Assembly (NCBI GenBank): GCA_017481065.1
Contig: JAFUPT010000040.1
Span: forward strand, 1 to 11,981
DNA: 11,981 bases
Direction of reading: 5' to 3'
Source: Clostridia bacterium
GTDB taxonomy: Bacteria > Bacillota_A > Clostridia > Christensenellales > Aristaeellaceae
This document shows, in pieces, positions 1 to 6,803 of the stretch (within the stretch, counting starts at the first letter, position 1; every line of letters begins with the position of its first letter). Both the position numbers and the translations under genes were made by a program. Below the pieces are notes generated by a model. It did no database searches and was not told the DNA's origin. It worked only from the letters and a program-made list of their open reading frames with translations.

Positions 1-815
1 ATGCATACGGCCGCCTGATTGACTGGCAGATTGATTCCGGCATCGACGCCCTGGTTTCCTGCGGCACCACCGGTGAGGGACCCACCCTCTCCGATGAGGA
101 GCACAAGGAAGTGGTTCGCTACTGCGTGGAGCGCGCCGCCGGCCGGGTTCCCGTGATCGCCGGCACCGGCAGCAACGATACCGCCTACGCCATCGAGCTC
201 ACGAAGTTTTCCTGCGATGTGGGCGCGGACGCCATGCTGGTGGTCACCCCCTATTACAACAAGGCCACCCAGAAGGGCCTGATCGCCTCCTTTGAAGCCA
301 TCGCGGATGCAAGCACCAAGCCGCTGATCCTCTACAACGTGCCCAGCCGCACCGGCTGCGGCATCCAGCCCAGCACCTATGCCGCGCTGGCGGATCATCC
401 CAACATCGCCGCCATCAAGGAGGCCAACGGCAATATCTCCTCCATCGTTGAAACCATGTCTCTGGTGGGCGGCAGGCTGGATATGTATTCCGGCAACGAT
501 GATCAGATCGTGCCCATCCTGTCCATGGGCGGCGCGGGCTGCATCAGCGTGCTCTCCAACATCATGCCGAAGGAGACCTGCGAAATCACCCGCCGCTGGT
601 TCGCCGGGGATATCGCCGGGGCAGCCGGACTGCAGATGAAGTATCTCCAGCTCATCAACGCCCTGTTCTGCGAGGTGAACCCCATCCCCGTGAAGGCCGC
701 CATGGCCGCCATGGGCTGGTGCGAGGATGTGCTGCGCCTGCCGCTCACTCCCATGGAGGATGCAAACCGCGAAAAGCTGATTTCCCTGATGCGCAGGGAG
801 GGACTGCTCGGATGA
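1..815 (+). CDS. dapA: 4-hydroxy-tetrahydrodipicolinate synthase DapA (5' partial)
   Basis: Condenses pyruvate with aspartate semialdehyde, the first committed step of the lysine/diaminopimelate branch; cytoplasmic class I aldolase. The reading frame is open at the left edge (first full codon at base 3), giving 270 visible residues. The active site is complete: GTTGEGPTL (visible residues 21-29), PYYN (83-86), YNVPSRTG (111-118) and IKEA, whose Lys139 is the Schiff-base lysine. Adding 22 to these positions reproduces the E. coli numbering (Thr44/45, Tyr106/107, Tyr133, Arg138, Lys161), so about 22 N-terminal residues lie outside the window if the alignment is gap-free. The TGA stop overlaps the ATG of dapB (ATGA, 812-815), which implies translational coupling. 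Any lysine-responsive leader would lie upstream and cannot be seen. A methionine-like GTG at 111 is internal, not the true start. Confidence 0.96.
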   Translation, partial: AYGRLIDWQIDSGIDALVSCGTTGEGPTLSDEEHKEVVRYCVERAAGRVPVIAGTGSNDTAYAIELTKFSCDVGADAMLVVTPYYNKATQKGLIASFEAIADASTKPLILYNVPSRTGCGIQPSTYAALADHPNIAAIKEANGNISSIVETMSLVGGRLDMYSGNDDQIVPILSMGGAGCISVLSNIMPKETCEITRRWFAGDIAGAAGLQMKYLQLINALFCEVNPIPVKAAMAAMGWCEDVLRLPLTPMEDANREKLISLMRREGLLG

Positions 816-1537
816 AAATCATCGTAAACGGCGCCTGCGGGCGCATGGGCAGAACCCTTTCCAGCCTGATTGAAGAAACCTCCCGCCATGAAATCGCCGC
901 ACGGGTGGATGTGCTGGCCAATGAACCCGGCGTGCTGGGCAGCATCGCCGTGGCTCCCGGGGCGGATATCATCATCGATTTCTCCCACCACAGCGCGGTA
1001 AACGCCCTGCTGGATTATGCGGAGGAGAAGAACCTTCCCGTGGTCATCTGCACCACCGGTCACGATGAAAATGAGCTCGCCCGCATACGCGAGGCCGCGA
1101 AGCATATCCCCGTGTTCCTGAGCGGAAATATGTCCGTGGGCGTGGCCCTACTCTGCCGCATGGCCCGGGAGACCGCCCGCCTCTTCCCCGAGGCGGATGT
1201 GGAAATCGTGGAGATCCACCACAAGCATCAGAAGGACGCCCCCAGCGGCACCGCCCGCATGATTGCCGATGCCGTGAAGGAAGTTCGCCCCGATGCAGAA
1301 ACCACCTGCGGCAGGAGCGGCATGCAGCCGAGGAAAACCGGCGAGATCGGCGTGCATTCCCTGCGCATGGGCGAAATCGTGGGCATCCACGAGGTGCATA
1401 TCTCGATGGCTTCCCAGACCATTAGCTTAAAGCATGAGGCCCACAGCCGCTCCCTCTTCGCCGAGGGCGCAGTCTGCGCCGCAGAATTCCTCGCGGAGCA
1501 GCCGGCAGGGCTCTACGATATGAAATCCCTTGTATAA
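812..1537 (+). CDS. dapB: 4-hydroxy-tetrahydrodipicolinate reductase DapB
   Basis: NAD(P)H-dependent reduction of the DapA product, the second step of the branch. The protein has 241 residues, shorter than the 273 of E. coli but usual for Firmicutes. The N-terminal Rossmann fold carries GACGRMG (residues 7-13); ICTTGH (79-84) follows. The signature EIHHKHQKDAPSGTA (134-148) contains the catalytic His136/His137 and Lys141, and HEAHSRSLF near the C-terminus is the conserved tetramerisation/C-terminal motif region. The start at 812 was chosen because MKIIVNGACGRMG is the canonical N-terminus, it overlaps the dapA stop as ATGA, and GGGAGG (796-801) sits about 10 nt upstream inside dapA. A longer in-frame start at 719 would add 31 residues lying inside dapA and is rejected. 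lysC starts 22 nt downstream in the same operon. Confidence 0.97.
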   Translation: MKIIVNGACGRMGRTLSSLIEETSRHEIAARVDVLANEPGVLGSIAVAPGADIIIDFSHHSAVNALLDYAEEKNLPVVICTTGHDENELARIREAAKHIPVFLSGNMSVGVALLCRMARETARLFPEADVEIVEIHHKHQKDAPSGTARMIADAVKEVRPDAETTCGRSGMQPRKTGEIGVHSLRMGEIVGIHEVHISMASQTISLKHEAHSRSLFAEGAVCAAEFLAEQPAGLYDMKSLV

Positions 1538-1559
1538 AGAAGCAAACGGAGGAACACCA

Positions 1560-2888
1560 ATGCTGAAAACTGTGAAATTTGGCGGAAGCTCCCTGGCCGA
1601 TGCGGAACATTTCCGCAAAGCGGCGGCCATCATCCGGGCGGAGGAAGCGCGGCGCTATGTGGTTGTATCCGCGCCGGGAAAGCGCTCCACCCAGGATATC
1701 AAGGTGACCGATCTGCTCTACCGCTGCTGCGAGGCCATGCGGCAGGGCTACGATTACCACGAGAGCTTCCGCCAGATTCGCACCCGCTACGAGGATATCC
1801 TCCGCGACCTGCAGCTGGACATCAGTCTGGATGCTGAGTTTGACAAGATCGAGGCCGACCTGCTCCGCGACGCCAACGCCGATTATGCCGCCAGCCGCGG
1901 CGAATATCTGAGCGCCGTGGTGATGGCCGCATACCTCGGCGTGCCGATGATCGATGCGGCGGATTACATCCGCTTTTTGGAAAACGGCATGCTGGACTCC
2001 GAAACCACCCAGGCCCTGCTCTCCGCAAGATTGAAGGATACGCCCTGCGCCGTCGTTCCCGGCTTTTACGGCAGCATGCCGGATGGCCGGGTGCGCACCT
2101 TCTCCCGCGGCGGTTCGGATATCACCGGCTCCATCGTGGCCCGGGCCTCCGCTTCCGACCTCTACGAAAACTGGACGGATGTTTCCGGCCTGATGAGCTG
2201 CGATCCCCGGGTGGTGGAAAATCCCGCGATCATCGAAAGCATCTCCTATGCCGAGCTGCGGGAGCTGGCCTATATGGGCGCGAGCGTGATGCATGAATCC
2301 GCCATCTTCCCGGTGAAGGCCGCGGGCATACCCATCAACATCCGCAATACCAATTCCCCCGCCGACCCCGGCACCATGATCCTGCCCAATTCCCAGAGCC
2401 ACGGCAGCCGCACCATCACCGGCATCGCCGGACGCAAGGATTTTTCCAGCATCATGATCTACAAGGACCAGATGAACGAATGCGTGGGCTTCAGCCTGCA
2501 CGTTCTGGAAATCCTCGCCCGCCACGGCATCCAGATGGAGCACATGCCCACGGGCATCGATATCATGTCCGTGATCGTGCCCGCCGCCAAGCTGGCCCCC
2601 TGCCGGGATGAGGTTCTGAAGGAGCTCCAGGAGGCCACCCAGGCCGATTCCATCACCGTGAACGACCACATGGCCCTGCTCACCGTGGTAGGCCACGGCA
2701 TGAAGAACCGCCTCGGCGCGGCAGGCCGGGTGTTCACCACCCTCGGCCGCTCCGGCGTAAACGTGGAAATGATCGACCAGGGCTCCGGCGAGCTGAACCT
2801 GATCATCGGCATCGCCGCAGATGACCTCGATAAGGCCATCCGCACCCTCTATTACGAGTTCTTCGGTCCGGATGATATGTGCTTCTAA
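1560..2888 (+). CDS. lysC: Aspartate kinase, monofunctional, two ACT domains
   Basis: Phosphorylates aspartate, the entry step of the aspartate family (lysine, threonine, methionine, diaminopimelate). The protein has 442 residues. The amino-acid-kinase domain starts with VKFGGSSLA (5-13), followed by SRGEYLSA (112-119, substrate region), FSRGGSDITGSI (181-192) and YENWTDVSGLMSCDPR (202-217), the last typical of clostridial enzymes. Two C-terminal ACT repeats follow, roughly 295-360 and 372-432 (MALLTVVGHGM; NVEMIDQGSGELNLIIG), so allosteric feedback by lysine and/or threonine is expected from family knowledge; which amino acid acts is not decidable here. The ATG at 1560 has GGAGGA (1548-1553) 6 nt upstream; a TTG at 1530 that would overlap dapB lacks a ribosome site and is rejected. 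It is the last gene of the operon, followed by a terminator. Placement beside dapAB suggests the lysine-dedicated isoenzyme. The symbol is assigned by context. Confidence 0.93.
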   Translation: MLKTVKFGGSSLADAEHFRKAAAIIRAEEARRYVVVSAPGKRSTQDIKVTDLLYRCCEAMRQGYDYHESFRQIRTRYEDILRDLQLDISLDAEFDKIEADLLRDANADYAASRGEYLSAVVMAAYLGVPMIDAADYIRFLENGMLDSETTQALLSARLKDTPCAVVPGFYGSMPDGRVRTFSRGGSDITGSIVARASASDLYENWTDVSGLMSCDPRVVENPAIIESISYAELRELAYMGASVMHESAIFPVKAAGIPINIRNTNSPADPGTMILPNSQSHGSRTITGIAGRKDFSSIMIYKDQMNECVGFSLHVLEILARHGIQMEHMPTGIDIMSVIVPAAKLAPCRDEVLKELQEATQADSITVNDHMALLTVVGHGMKNRLGAAGRVFTTLGRSGVNVEMIDQGSGELNLIIGIAADDLDKAIRTLYYEFFGPDDMCF

Positions 2889-2897
2889 AACCCATAT

Positions 2898-2928
2898 AAG
2901 AAACGGCCCCGCTCCGGGGCCGTTTCTT
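2898..2928 (+). terminator. Intrinsic terminator of the dapA-dapB-lysC operon
   Basis: Perfect 14-bp inverted repeat, 2898-2911 against 2915-2928, with a CTC loop; the core is ACGGCCCCG/CGGGGCCGT and the arms end in AAG and CTT. It begins 9 nt after the lysC stop. The A-run on the left and T-run on the right let it act in both directions, although the T-run is short. Confidence 0.85.
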
Positions 2929-3205
2929 CATCTCCCATGGCGCACATCGTGCGCCATTTCAGGGGATTCTCAAGGGACACTGTCCCTTGAGCAGGGTTTC
3001 CAAAGGGACGGCGTCCCTGTGGCGGGATTCCAAGGAGCAACACCCCTTCACCGTCTCCCTCGTCTCTTTTTCATCTCCCATGGCGCACATCGTGCTCCAT
3101 TTCGGGGGATGCTCAAGGGACACTGTCCCTTGAGCAGGGTTTCCAAAGGGACGGCGTCCCTTTGGCGGGGTTCCAAGGGGCAGCGCCCCTTGGAACGTAG
3201 GCCGT
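2927..3205 (-). repeat. Tandem modular palindrome repeat (two ~122-bp copies, 143-bp period)
   Basis: No gene lies here. Copy 1 (2927-3048) and copy 2 (3070-3191) align without gaps at a 143-bp offset, with 8 mismatches in 122 by eye. Each copy holds four short palindromes, in plus-strand order: ATGGCGCAC-ATC-GTGCGCCAT (perfect 9-bp arms in copy 1, one mismatch in copy 2), CAAGGGACA-C-TGTCCCTTG, AAAGGGAC-GGC-GTCCCTTT (perfect in copy 2) and CCAAGGGGC-AGC-GCCCCTTGG (perfect in copy 2, decayed in copy 1). Linkers of 10-14 bp separate them. Read on the minus strand the linkers are GGAACCCCGCC and GGAAACCCTGCTC, in the direction of the DUF4428 gene that ends at 3206. Overlapping ORFs on both strands here simply follow the repeats and look non-coding. 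Related units occur after three other genes in the window. Confidence 0.88.
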
Positions 3206-3883
3206 TTACTCTTCGTCCGCCTCCTCGCCCGCGAAGGCGTATTCATCGTGGTAGTGATCGAAGAGTTCGATCATCTGCCGGGCAGCATAGTATGCCTCGC
3301 GCTCATCGTTGTGGTCGTGGAAGCCGGGCAGCAGGTCGATCTCAAGTCCATCGATGAAATCATGGCCCGCCAGATCGATCACGAAATACATGCTGTCGAT
3401 TTCCTCACCGCGCATGGGGAAAGGCAGCCGATGATCGCCGGAGCCGGTGAAGATATCCACCAGATCAATGATGGAATCCAGCAGTCCCGGACCGCCGGGG
3501 CCGTCATGATCCGGCGGCGGGGGCCGGTGGGTGGAGATGCGGAGCCGGTAATCATACACCTTGTCGAAGGTGATCAAATCCGGCCGCTCGCGGGTAGGAG
3601 AGTAGAAGCATCCGCTCTCGCCATCAACAGCAAGTATGGTTCTTCTGCCGAGGTGCACCGCATCTGTTTCGTTGAAATCCTCCGCAATAATGCGCTGGTC
3701 CTCCGTGTTTTCCTCGATGTGCGCCTTCACGCTTTCGCTGTCCATGCGCTTGAAATTTGCATCATCGCTGCACTCCGCGCGGCAATCGCTGCAGATGTAT
3801 TCGCCGTCTCCCAGCTTTTCCCTGCGCAGCAGCTTCGCCTGCTTGCCGCAGAGGCAGCAGTATTCCTTGCTGAAAAGACCCAT
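3206..3883 (-). CDS. DUF4428-type zinc-ribbon protein, function unknown
   Basis: A 225-residue cytoplasmic protein. The N-terminal ~40 residues form a four-cysteine ribbon, Cys9-x2-Cys12 and Cys31-x2-Cys34 (CCLCGK ... YICSDC), in an arrangement like the DUF4428 family, which usually begins MGLF. The rest is not recognised: an acidic stretch (50-75), a segment with four prolines (121-124) followed by a Gly/Pro/Asp-rich part, and a very acidic C-terminus. No signal peptide or membrane segment is visible. The ATG at 3883 was chosen because it gives the family N-terminus, has GGAAGGGG just upstream (3890-3897), and lies downstream of the promoter; the longer in-frame start at 3928 would be upstream of the predicted transcription start. 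It is a single-gene unit, divergent from the M20 gene. Metal binding is inferred from the cysteines; no reaction can be assigned. Confidence 0.8.
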   Translation of the reverse strand: MGLFSKEYCCLCGKQAKLLRREKLGDGEYICSDCRAECSDDANFKRMDSESVKAHIEENTEDQRIIAEDFNETDAVHLGRRTILAVDGESGCFYSPTRERPDLITFDKVYDYRLRISTHRPPPPDHDGPGGPGLLDSIIDLVDIFTGSGDHRLPFPMRGEEIDSMYFVIDLAGHDFIDGLEIDLLPGFHDHNDEREAYYAARQMIELFDHYHDEYAFAGEEADEE

Positions 3884-3918
3884 GTCATTCCCCTTCCATA
3901 TGTAAAATATGCGAGACG

Positions 3919-3947
3919 ATCTTAACATAAACGAATAAAAATGTCAA
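3919..3947 (-). promoter_or_regulatory. Sigma-A promoter of the DUF4428 gene
   Basis: On the minus strand, TTGACA (3942-3947), a 17-nt spacer and TAAGAT (3919-3924). The start point would be near 3912, about 29 nt before the ATG at 3883. The consensus -35 and ideal spacing suggest a strong constitutive promoter. Confidence 0.82.
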
Positions 3948-3970
3948 TCCGGATTATTTTATTCCCTTTC

Positions 3971-3999
3971 TTGACATGCTAAATCCCGGATGATAAGAT
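3971..3999 (+). promoter_or_regulatory. Sigma-A promoter of the M20 amidohydrolase gene
   Basis: TTGACA (3971-3976), a 17-nt spacer and TAAGAT (3994-3999), with the start point near 4006 and AGGAGG (4017-4022) 8 nt before the ATG at 4031. It uses the same two hexamers and the same spacing as the divergent promoter at 3919-3947; the two -35 boxes are 23 bp apart. Confidence 0.85.
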
Positions 4000-4030
4000 A
4001 GCCTCAATACTTGTTCAGGAGGAAAACCCC

Positions 4031-5206
4031 ATGGATTTTTACAAGCGCGCATTGGAGCTGAACGATGAAACCATCGCCCACCGCCGCTGGCTGCACCAGA
4101 ATGCCGAAGTGGGCCTGGATCTGCCCAAAACCCGCCAGTATGTGATGAAAAAGCTCAGGGAATGCGGCCTCGATCCCCAGCCCTGCGGCCACGGCGTGAC
4201 CGCGCTGATCGGCTCCGGCGCTCCGGTGCTGCTGCTGCGGGCGGATATGGATGCCCTGCCCATGCCGGAGGAGAGCGGCGAGGCTTTCGCCTGCACCGAT
4301 GGCCGGAACCACGCCTGCGGCCATGATTTCCATGCCGCCATGCTGCTCACTGCCGCGAAGATGCTCAAGGAATGCGAAGGAGAGCTGCGCGGCACGGTGA
4401 AACTTATGTTCCAGCCCGCCGAGGAGAGCTTCGAGGGCAGCCGCGACATGATGGCCGCGGGCATCCTCGAAAATCCCCATGTGGACGCGGCGCTGGCCTT
4501 CCATGTGCTGCCCGGCAAGATGCCGCCCGGGCTGATGATGTACAATGCCGGCGGCGCGATGATGGCCTCCGTGGATGGCTTCCGCATCGAAATCCAGGGC
4601 AAGGGCGGCCACGGCGCTTACCCGAACCTCACCATCGATCCGCTGCAGATCGCCGTACAAATCTATCTCGCGCTGGAAACCCTGATCGCCCGGGAGGCCA
4701 ATCCCAGCAAGATGTGTGTGCTGACCATCGGCAAACTCCACGGCGGCGATGCGCCGAACATCATCCCGGATACCGCCATCATGGAAGGCACCCTGCGCAC
4801 CGATGACCAGAAATCCCGGGATAAGCTGGTGCGCCGCATCAGCGAAGCGGCGAACGGCGTGGCCGCCACCTTCGGCGGCAGTGTGAAAATCACTTCCCTC
4901 TCCAGCGTGCCGCCGCTGGTGTGCGATGGGGATGTTGCATCCCGCATGGCTGCCTACCTGCGCGAACTCGATTTTCCCAACAAGCAGGAGCGCGCCAACC
5001 TGAAAGCCAACGGCTCCGAGGATTTCGCCCTCATCGCCGCAGCCGTGCCCTCCGCCATGATTTACCTCTCCTGCGGCTTTGCGGATGAGCGCGGCGCCTT
5101 CGTGGCCCACAATCCCCGGGTGCGCTTCAACGAGGACATCTGCCCCACCGGCGCGGCAGGCTTTGCCCACTGCGCCGCGCGTTGGCTGGAAGAGCAGGCG
5201 AAGTGA
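4031..5206 (+). CDS. M20 family metallopeptidase / N-acyl-amino-acid amidohydrolase
   Basis: A 391-residue cytoplasmic zinc (or other divalent metal) hydrolase of the M20D type, the group of hippurate hydrolases, N-acyl-L-amino-acid amidohydrolases and N-acetyl-diaminopimelate deacetylases. Visible landmarks: HRRWLHQNAEVG (17-28), LLLRADMDALP (67-77), HACGHDFHAAML (94-105), QPAEE (128-132), AFHVLPG (156-162) and AHNPRVRFNED (359-369). The five expected metal/catalytic positions are all present: Cys96, His98, Glu132, His158 and His360. The lid (dimerisation) domain lies about 175-290, including GKGGHGAYP. No signal peptide. It has its own consensus promoter and AGGAGG site and stands alone. 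Substrate is uncertain: the nearby lysine operon makes N-acetyl-diaminopimelate thinkable, but the gene is transcribed separately, so a general N-acyl-amino-acid role is equally likely. Confidence 0.92.
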   Translation: MDFYKRALELNDETIAHRRWLHQNAEVGLDLPKTRQYVMKKLRECGLDPQPCGHGVTALIGSGAPVLLLRADMDALPMPEESGEAFACTDGRNHACGHDFHAAMLLTAAKMLKECEGELRGTVKLMFQPAEESFEGSRDMMAAGILENPHVDAALAFHVLPGKMPPGLMMYNAGGAMMASVDGFRIEIQGKGGHGAYPNLTIDPLQIAVQIYLALETLIAREANPSKMCVLTIGKLHGGDAPNIIPDTAIMEGTLRTDDQKSRDKLVRRISEAANGVAATFGGSVKITSLSSVPPLVCDGDVASRMAAYLRELDFPNKQERANLKANGSEDFALIAAAVPSAMIYLSCGFADERGAFVAHNPRVRFNEDICPTGAAGFAHCAARWLEEQAK

Positions 5207-5216
5207 GTCTTGACTG

Positions 5217-5289
5217 GAATACACTTAGAGGACTCTGTCCCCTAAAAACCCCTGCCAGGGGGAAATGATTTCCCCTGGACCCCTCTGCA
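5217..5289 (+). repeat. Modular palindrome element after the M20 gene
   Basis: Two hairpin modules with linkers, plus orientation. Module 1 is TTAGAGGAC-TCT-GTCCCCTAA (5225-5245; one mismatch). The linker AAACCCCTGC follows, then module 2 (5255-5278), CCAGGGG/CCCCTGG arms extended by AAA/TTT around a TGA loop with one bulged G, and the trailing linker ACCCCTCTGC. Same architecture as 2927-3205 and 6804-6882. Confidence 0.75.
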
Positions 5290-5290
5290 T

Positions 5291-5323
5291 AAAAATCGAC
5301 CCCGGAATGGGGTCGATTTTTTT
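5291..5323 (+). terminator. Intrinsic terminator after the M20 gene
   Basis: Perfect 13-bp stem (5291-5303 with 5309-5321; core TCGACCCC/GGGGTCGA), GGAAT loop and a T-tract of seven ending at 5323. The clearest terminator in the window; it belongs to the plus-strand gene. Confidence 0.92.
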
Positions 5324-5349
5324 ATAATAATAAACTGTACAATCCTTAT

Positions 5350-5376
5350 AAATCGTGCCGCCTTCCGGCACGATTT
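5350..5376 (-). terminator. Terminator of the macro-domain gene
   Basis: Perfect 11-bp stem (5350-5360 with 5366-5376; AAATCGTGCCG/CGGCACGATTT) and a 5-nt loop, about 45 nt beyond the stop of the minus-strand gene. The tail is ATTTATAA on the minus strand and TTTGTTTT on the plus strand, so it may also work as a back-up in the other direction. Confidence 0.7.
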
Positions 5377-5380
5377 GTTT

Positions 5381-5422
5381 TCGCAGCGCCCCTGAGCAGG
5401 AGTCCAGAGGGCAGCGCCTTCA
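5381..5422 (-). repeat. Decayed modular palindrome element at the end of the macro-domain gene
   Basis: On the minus strand, starting at the stop codon: a hairpin GAAGGC-GCT-GCCCTC (one mismatch), the linker GGACTCCTGCTC, and a half module AGGGGCGCTGC. It matches the linker and palindrome style of the other three elements but is shorter and more degenerate. Confidence 0.6.
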
Positions 5423-6184
5423 TAGGCACTCCATGCCGATCCTGTACATCTCTTCGCTGTATGCCGCGATGTACACCTGCATATCGTTCTCCCGGATGAA
5501 TTCCCGTATGGTATCGATGGCCAGCTGCATGGCCTCCCGCTTGGGATAGCCGTACACGCCGGCGGAAACCAGCGGGAAAGCGATGCTCCTCACGCAGTTC
5601 TCCCTTGCCAGCTTCAGGGATTCCCGGTAGCAGGAGATCAGCAGCTCCCGTTCCCCGCTTCCGCCTCCCTGCCATACGGGCCCGACGGTGTGAATCACAT
5701 ATTTGCAGGGCAGCTTGTAGGCCCCGGTGATCTTGGCTTTGCCGGTCTCGCAGCCGTGCAGTGTTCTGCATTCCCTGAGCAGTTCCGGTCCGGCGGCGCG
5801 GTGGATGCATCCGTCCACGCCCCCGCCGCCCAGCAGGCTGTTGTTGGCAGCGTTCACGATGGCGTCCACCTCGAGGGTGGTGATATCGGCAAGGATGATC
5901 TCCAGCTTCCCCGGCCGGATGCGCGCGTCATTTTCCCGCACCATATCCATGATCTCGCTGTAGCGGGAATTCACATAGGAATAATTCTCCCGCACATGGG
6001 GCGTGAGGCAATTCGTGCAATCCTTGATGCCCTTTTCGGTGTAGCGGAAATTGCCGCCGCACTTCCTGCCCAGCGCATAGAGCGGGCAATAGCAGAAGAG
6101 GCAGTTGAAATCCTCGGGATGATCGGTCTTATGGCAGGGAAAATATTCGCATTCCCTGTTCTGGAAAAAGGAATAATGCTTCAT
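5420..6184 (-). CDS. Cys-rich small domain fused to a macro domain (ADP-ribose binding/hydrolase)
   Basis: A 254-residue two-domain protein. Residues 1-70 are a Cys-rich small domain with eight cysteines (12, 17, 28, 31, 33, 42, 56, 59); [11 protein letters not shown] and [12 protein letters not shown] are its hallmarks and it likely binds zinc. Residues 90-254 are a macro domain of the YmdB/MacroD-like O-acetyl-ADP-ribose deacetylase type: ADIT (99-102), [20 protein letters not shown] (106-125) followed by CIHRAAG, VIHTVGP (163-169) and the loop SAGVYGYP (207-214). The Asn and Asp positions used by hydrolytic members are present, so removal of ADP-ribose or acetyl from ADP-ribose derivatives is likely; the substrate is unknown. 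The ATG at 6184 has GGAGG at 6192-6196, 7 nt away. It is divergent from the GreA-type gene and monocistronic. The first domain usually occurs as a stand-alone protein of about 90 residues, so the fusion is uncommon. Confidence 0.88.
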   Translation of the reverse strand: MKHYSFFQNRECEYFPCHKTDHPEDFNCLFCYCPLYALGRKCGGNFRYTEKGIKDCTNCLTPHVRENYSYVNSRYSEIMDMVRENDARIRPGKLEIILADITTLEVDAIVNAANNSLLGGGGVDGCIHRAAGPELLRECRTLHGCETGKAKITGAYKLPCKYVIHTVGPVWQGGGSGERELLISCYRESLKLARENCVRSIAFPLVSAGVYGYPKREAMQLAIDTIREFIRENDMQVYIAAYSEEMYRIGMECL

Positions 6185-6202
6185 GCGCTCGCCTCCGTTT
6201 GT

Positions 6203-6231
6203 ATAGTAACACAGAATTTTTTCCTGCGCAA
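6203..6231 (-). promoter_or_regulatory. Promoter of the macro-domain gene
   Basis: On the minus strand, TTGCGC (6226-6231), a 17-nt spacer and TACTAT (6203-6208). The start point would be near 6196, placing the ribosome site GGAGG at the very 5' end of the message. The -35 is weak. Confidence 0.6.
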
Positions 6232-6232
6232 C

Positions 6233-6261
6233 TTGTTTTTGCCGCGCTTTCCCACTATAAT
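6233..6261 (+). promoter_or_regulatory. Promoter of the GreA-type gene
   Basis: TTGTTT (6233-6238), a 17-nt spacer and a perfect TATAAT (6256-6261), with the start point near 6268. Its -35 box is separated by a single base from the -35 box of the divergent promoter. Confidence 0.78.
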
Positions 6262-6289
6262 ATAAAAAACCCGAAAAGGAGAACCCCGC

Positions 6290-6793
6290 ATGTACGATGA
6301 ACTGACCGAAATTGACATCCGCAAAATGCAGGAGGAGATCGACTACCGCATGAAGGTGGTGCGCCCGAAGTGCATCGAGGATTTACAGACCGCCCGGGGC
6401 TTCGGCGACCTGAGCGAGAATTACGAATACAAGGCCGCCAAGCAGGAGCTGCGCCGCTGCGACAGCCGCCTACGCTATCTGCGTCGCATGATCAACACCG
6501 CCAAGGTGATCAAGGTGGACAACAGCCGAGATGTGGTGCAGCTCTTTGACAAGGTGGAAATTTACTACGAAGATGATGATGAAAGCGAAACCATCCAGCT
6601 GATGACCACCCTGCGGCAGGACGCCCTCTCCGGCGTGATCAGCAAGGAATCGCCCCTCGGCCGCGCCGTGATGGGCAAAAAGGTGGGCGACCGGGTGGAA
6701 GTGAAGGTCAGCCCCGATGTGCATTACTTCGTCGTCATCAAATCCATTGCCAAGGGCCAGGACGACGACAGCCTGCCGATTTCGAGCTTCTGA
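6290..6793 (+). CDS. GreA/GreB-family transcription elongation factor
   Basis: A 167-residue protein that binds the RNA polymerase secondary channel and stimulates cleavage of backtracked transcripts. The N-terminal coiled coil (about 5-75) carries the tip motif [20 protein letters not shown] (35-54); Asp40 and Glu43 match the Mg-coordinating acidic pair of GreA. The C-terminal FKBP-like domain has [12 protein letters not shown] (85-96) and the signature [18 protein letters not shown] (121-138). AAAAGGAG (6274-6281) lies 8 nt before the ATG. The tip reads ARGFGD where most GreA proteins have ARAxGD, and it stands alone rather than beside lysS, so it may be a secondary GreA paralogue; for that reason no symbol is given. 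It has its own promoter and is followed by a palindromic element. Confidence 0.9.
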   Translation: MYDELTEIDIRKMQEEIDYRMKVVRPKCIEDLQTARGFGDLSENYEYKAAKQELRRCDSRLRYLRRMINTAKVIKVDNSRDVVQLFDKVEIYYEDDDESETIQLMTTLRQDALSGVISKESPLGRAVMGKKVGDRVEVKVSPDVHYFVVIKSIAKGQDDDSLPISSF

Positions 6794-6803
6794 CGGGAAG
6801 ACG

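Noticed and set aside
1422..2696. A 424-codon open frame on the minus strand opposite lysC
   Set aside because: Same codon-bias shadow effect; low-complexity His/Gly/Ala-rich product with no ribosome site.
2927..3205. Possible CRISPR array
   Set aside because: There are only two copies of a 122-bp unit with internal palindromes, no regular short spacers and no cas genes.
2821..3357. Long open frames over the palindromic repeats on both strands (2821-3357 plus, 2959-3246 minus)
   Set aside because: They run through the duplicated hairpin units, lack ribosome sites, and their translations are repeats of the same palindromes; they overlap lysC and the DUF4428 gene.
4031..5206. Assigning the M20 enzyme as N-acetyl-diaminopimelate deacetylase because the lysine operon is close
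   Set aside because: It has its own promoter and is separated by an opposite-strand gene; M20D motifs alone do not fix the substrate, and no N-acetyl-pathway partner (dapH/dapD-type) is visible.
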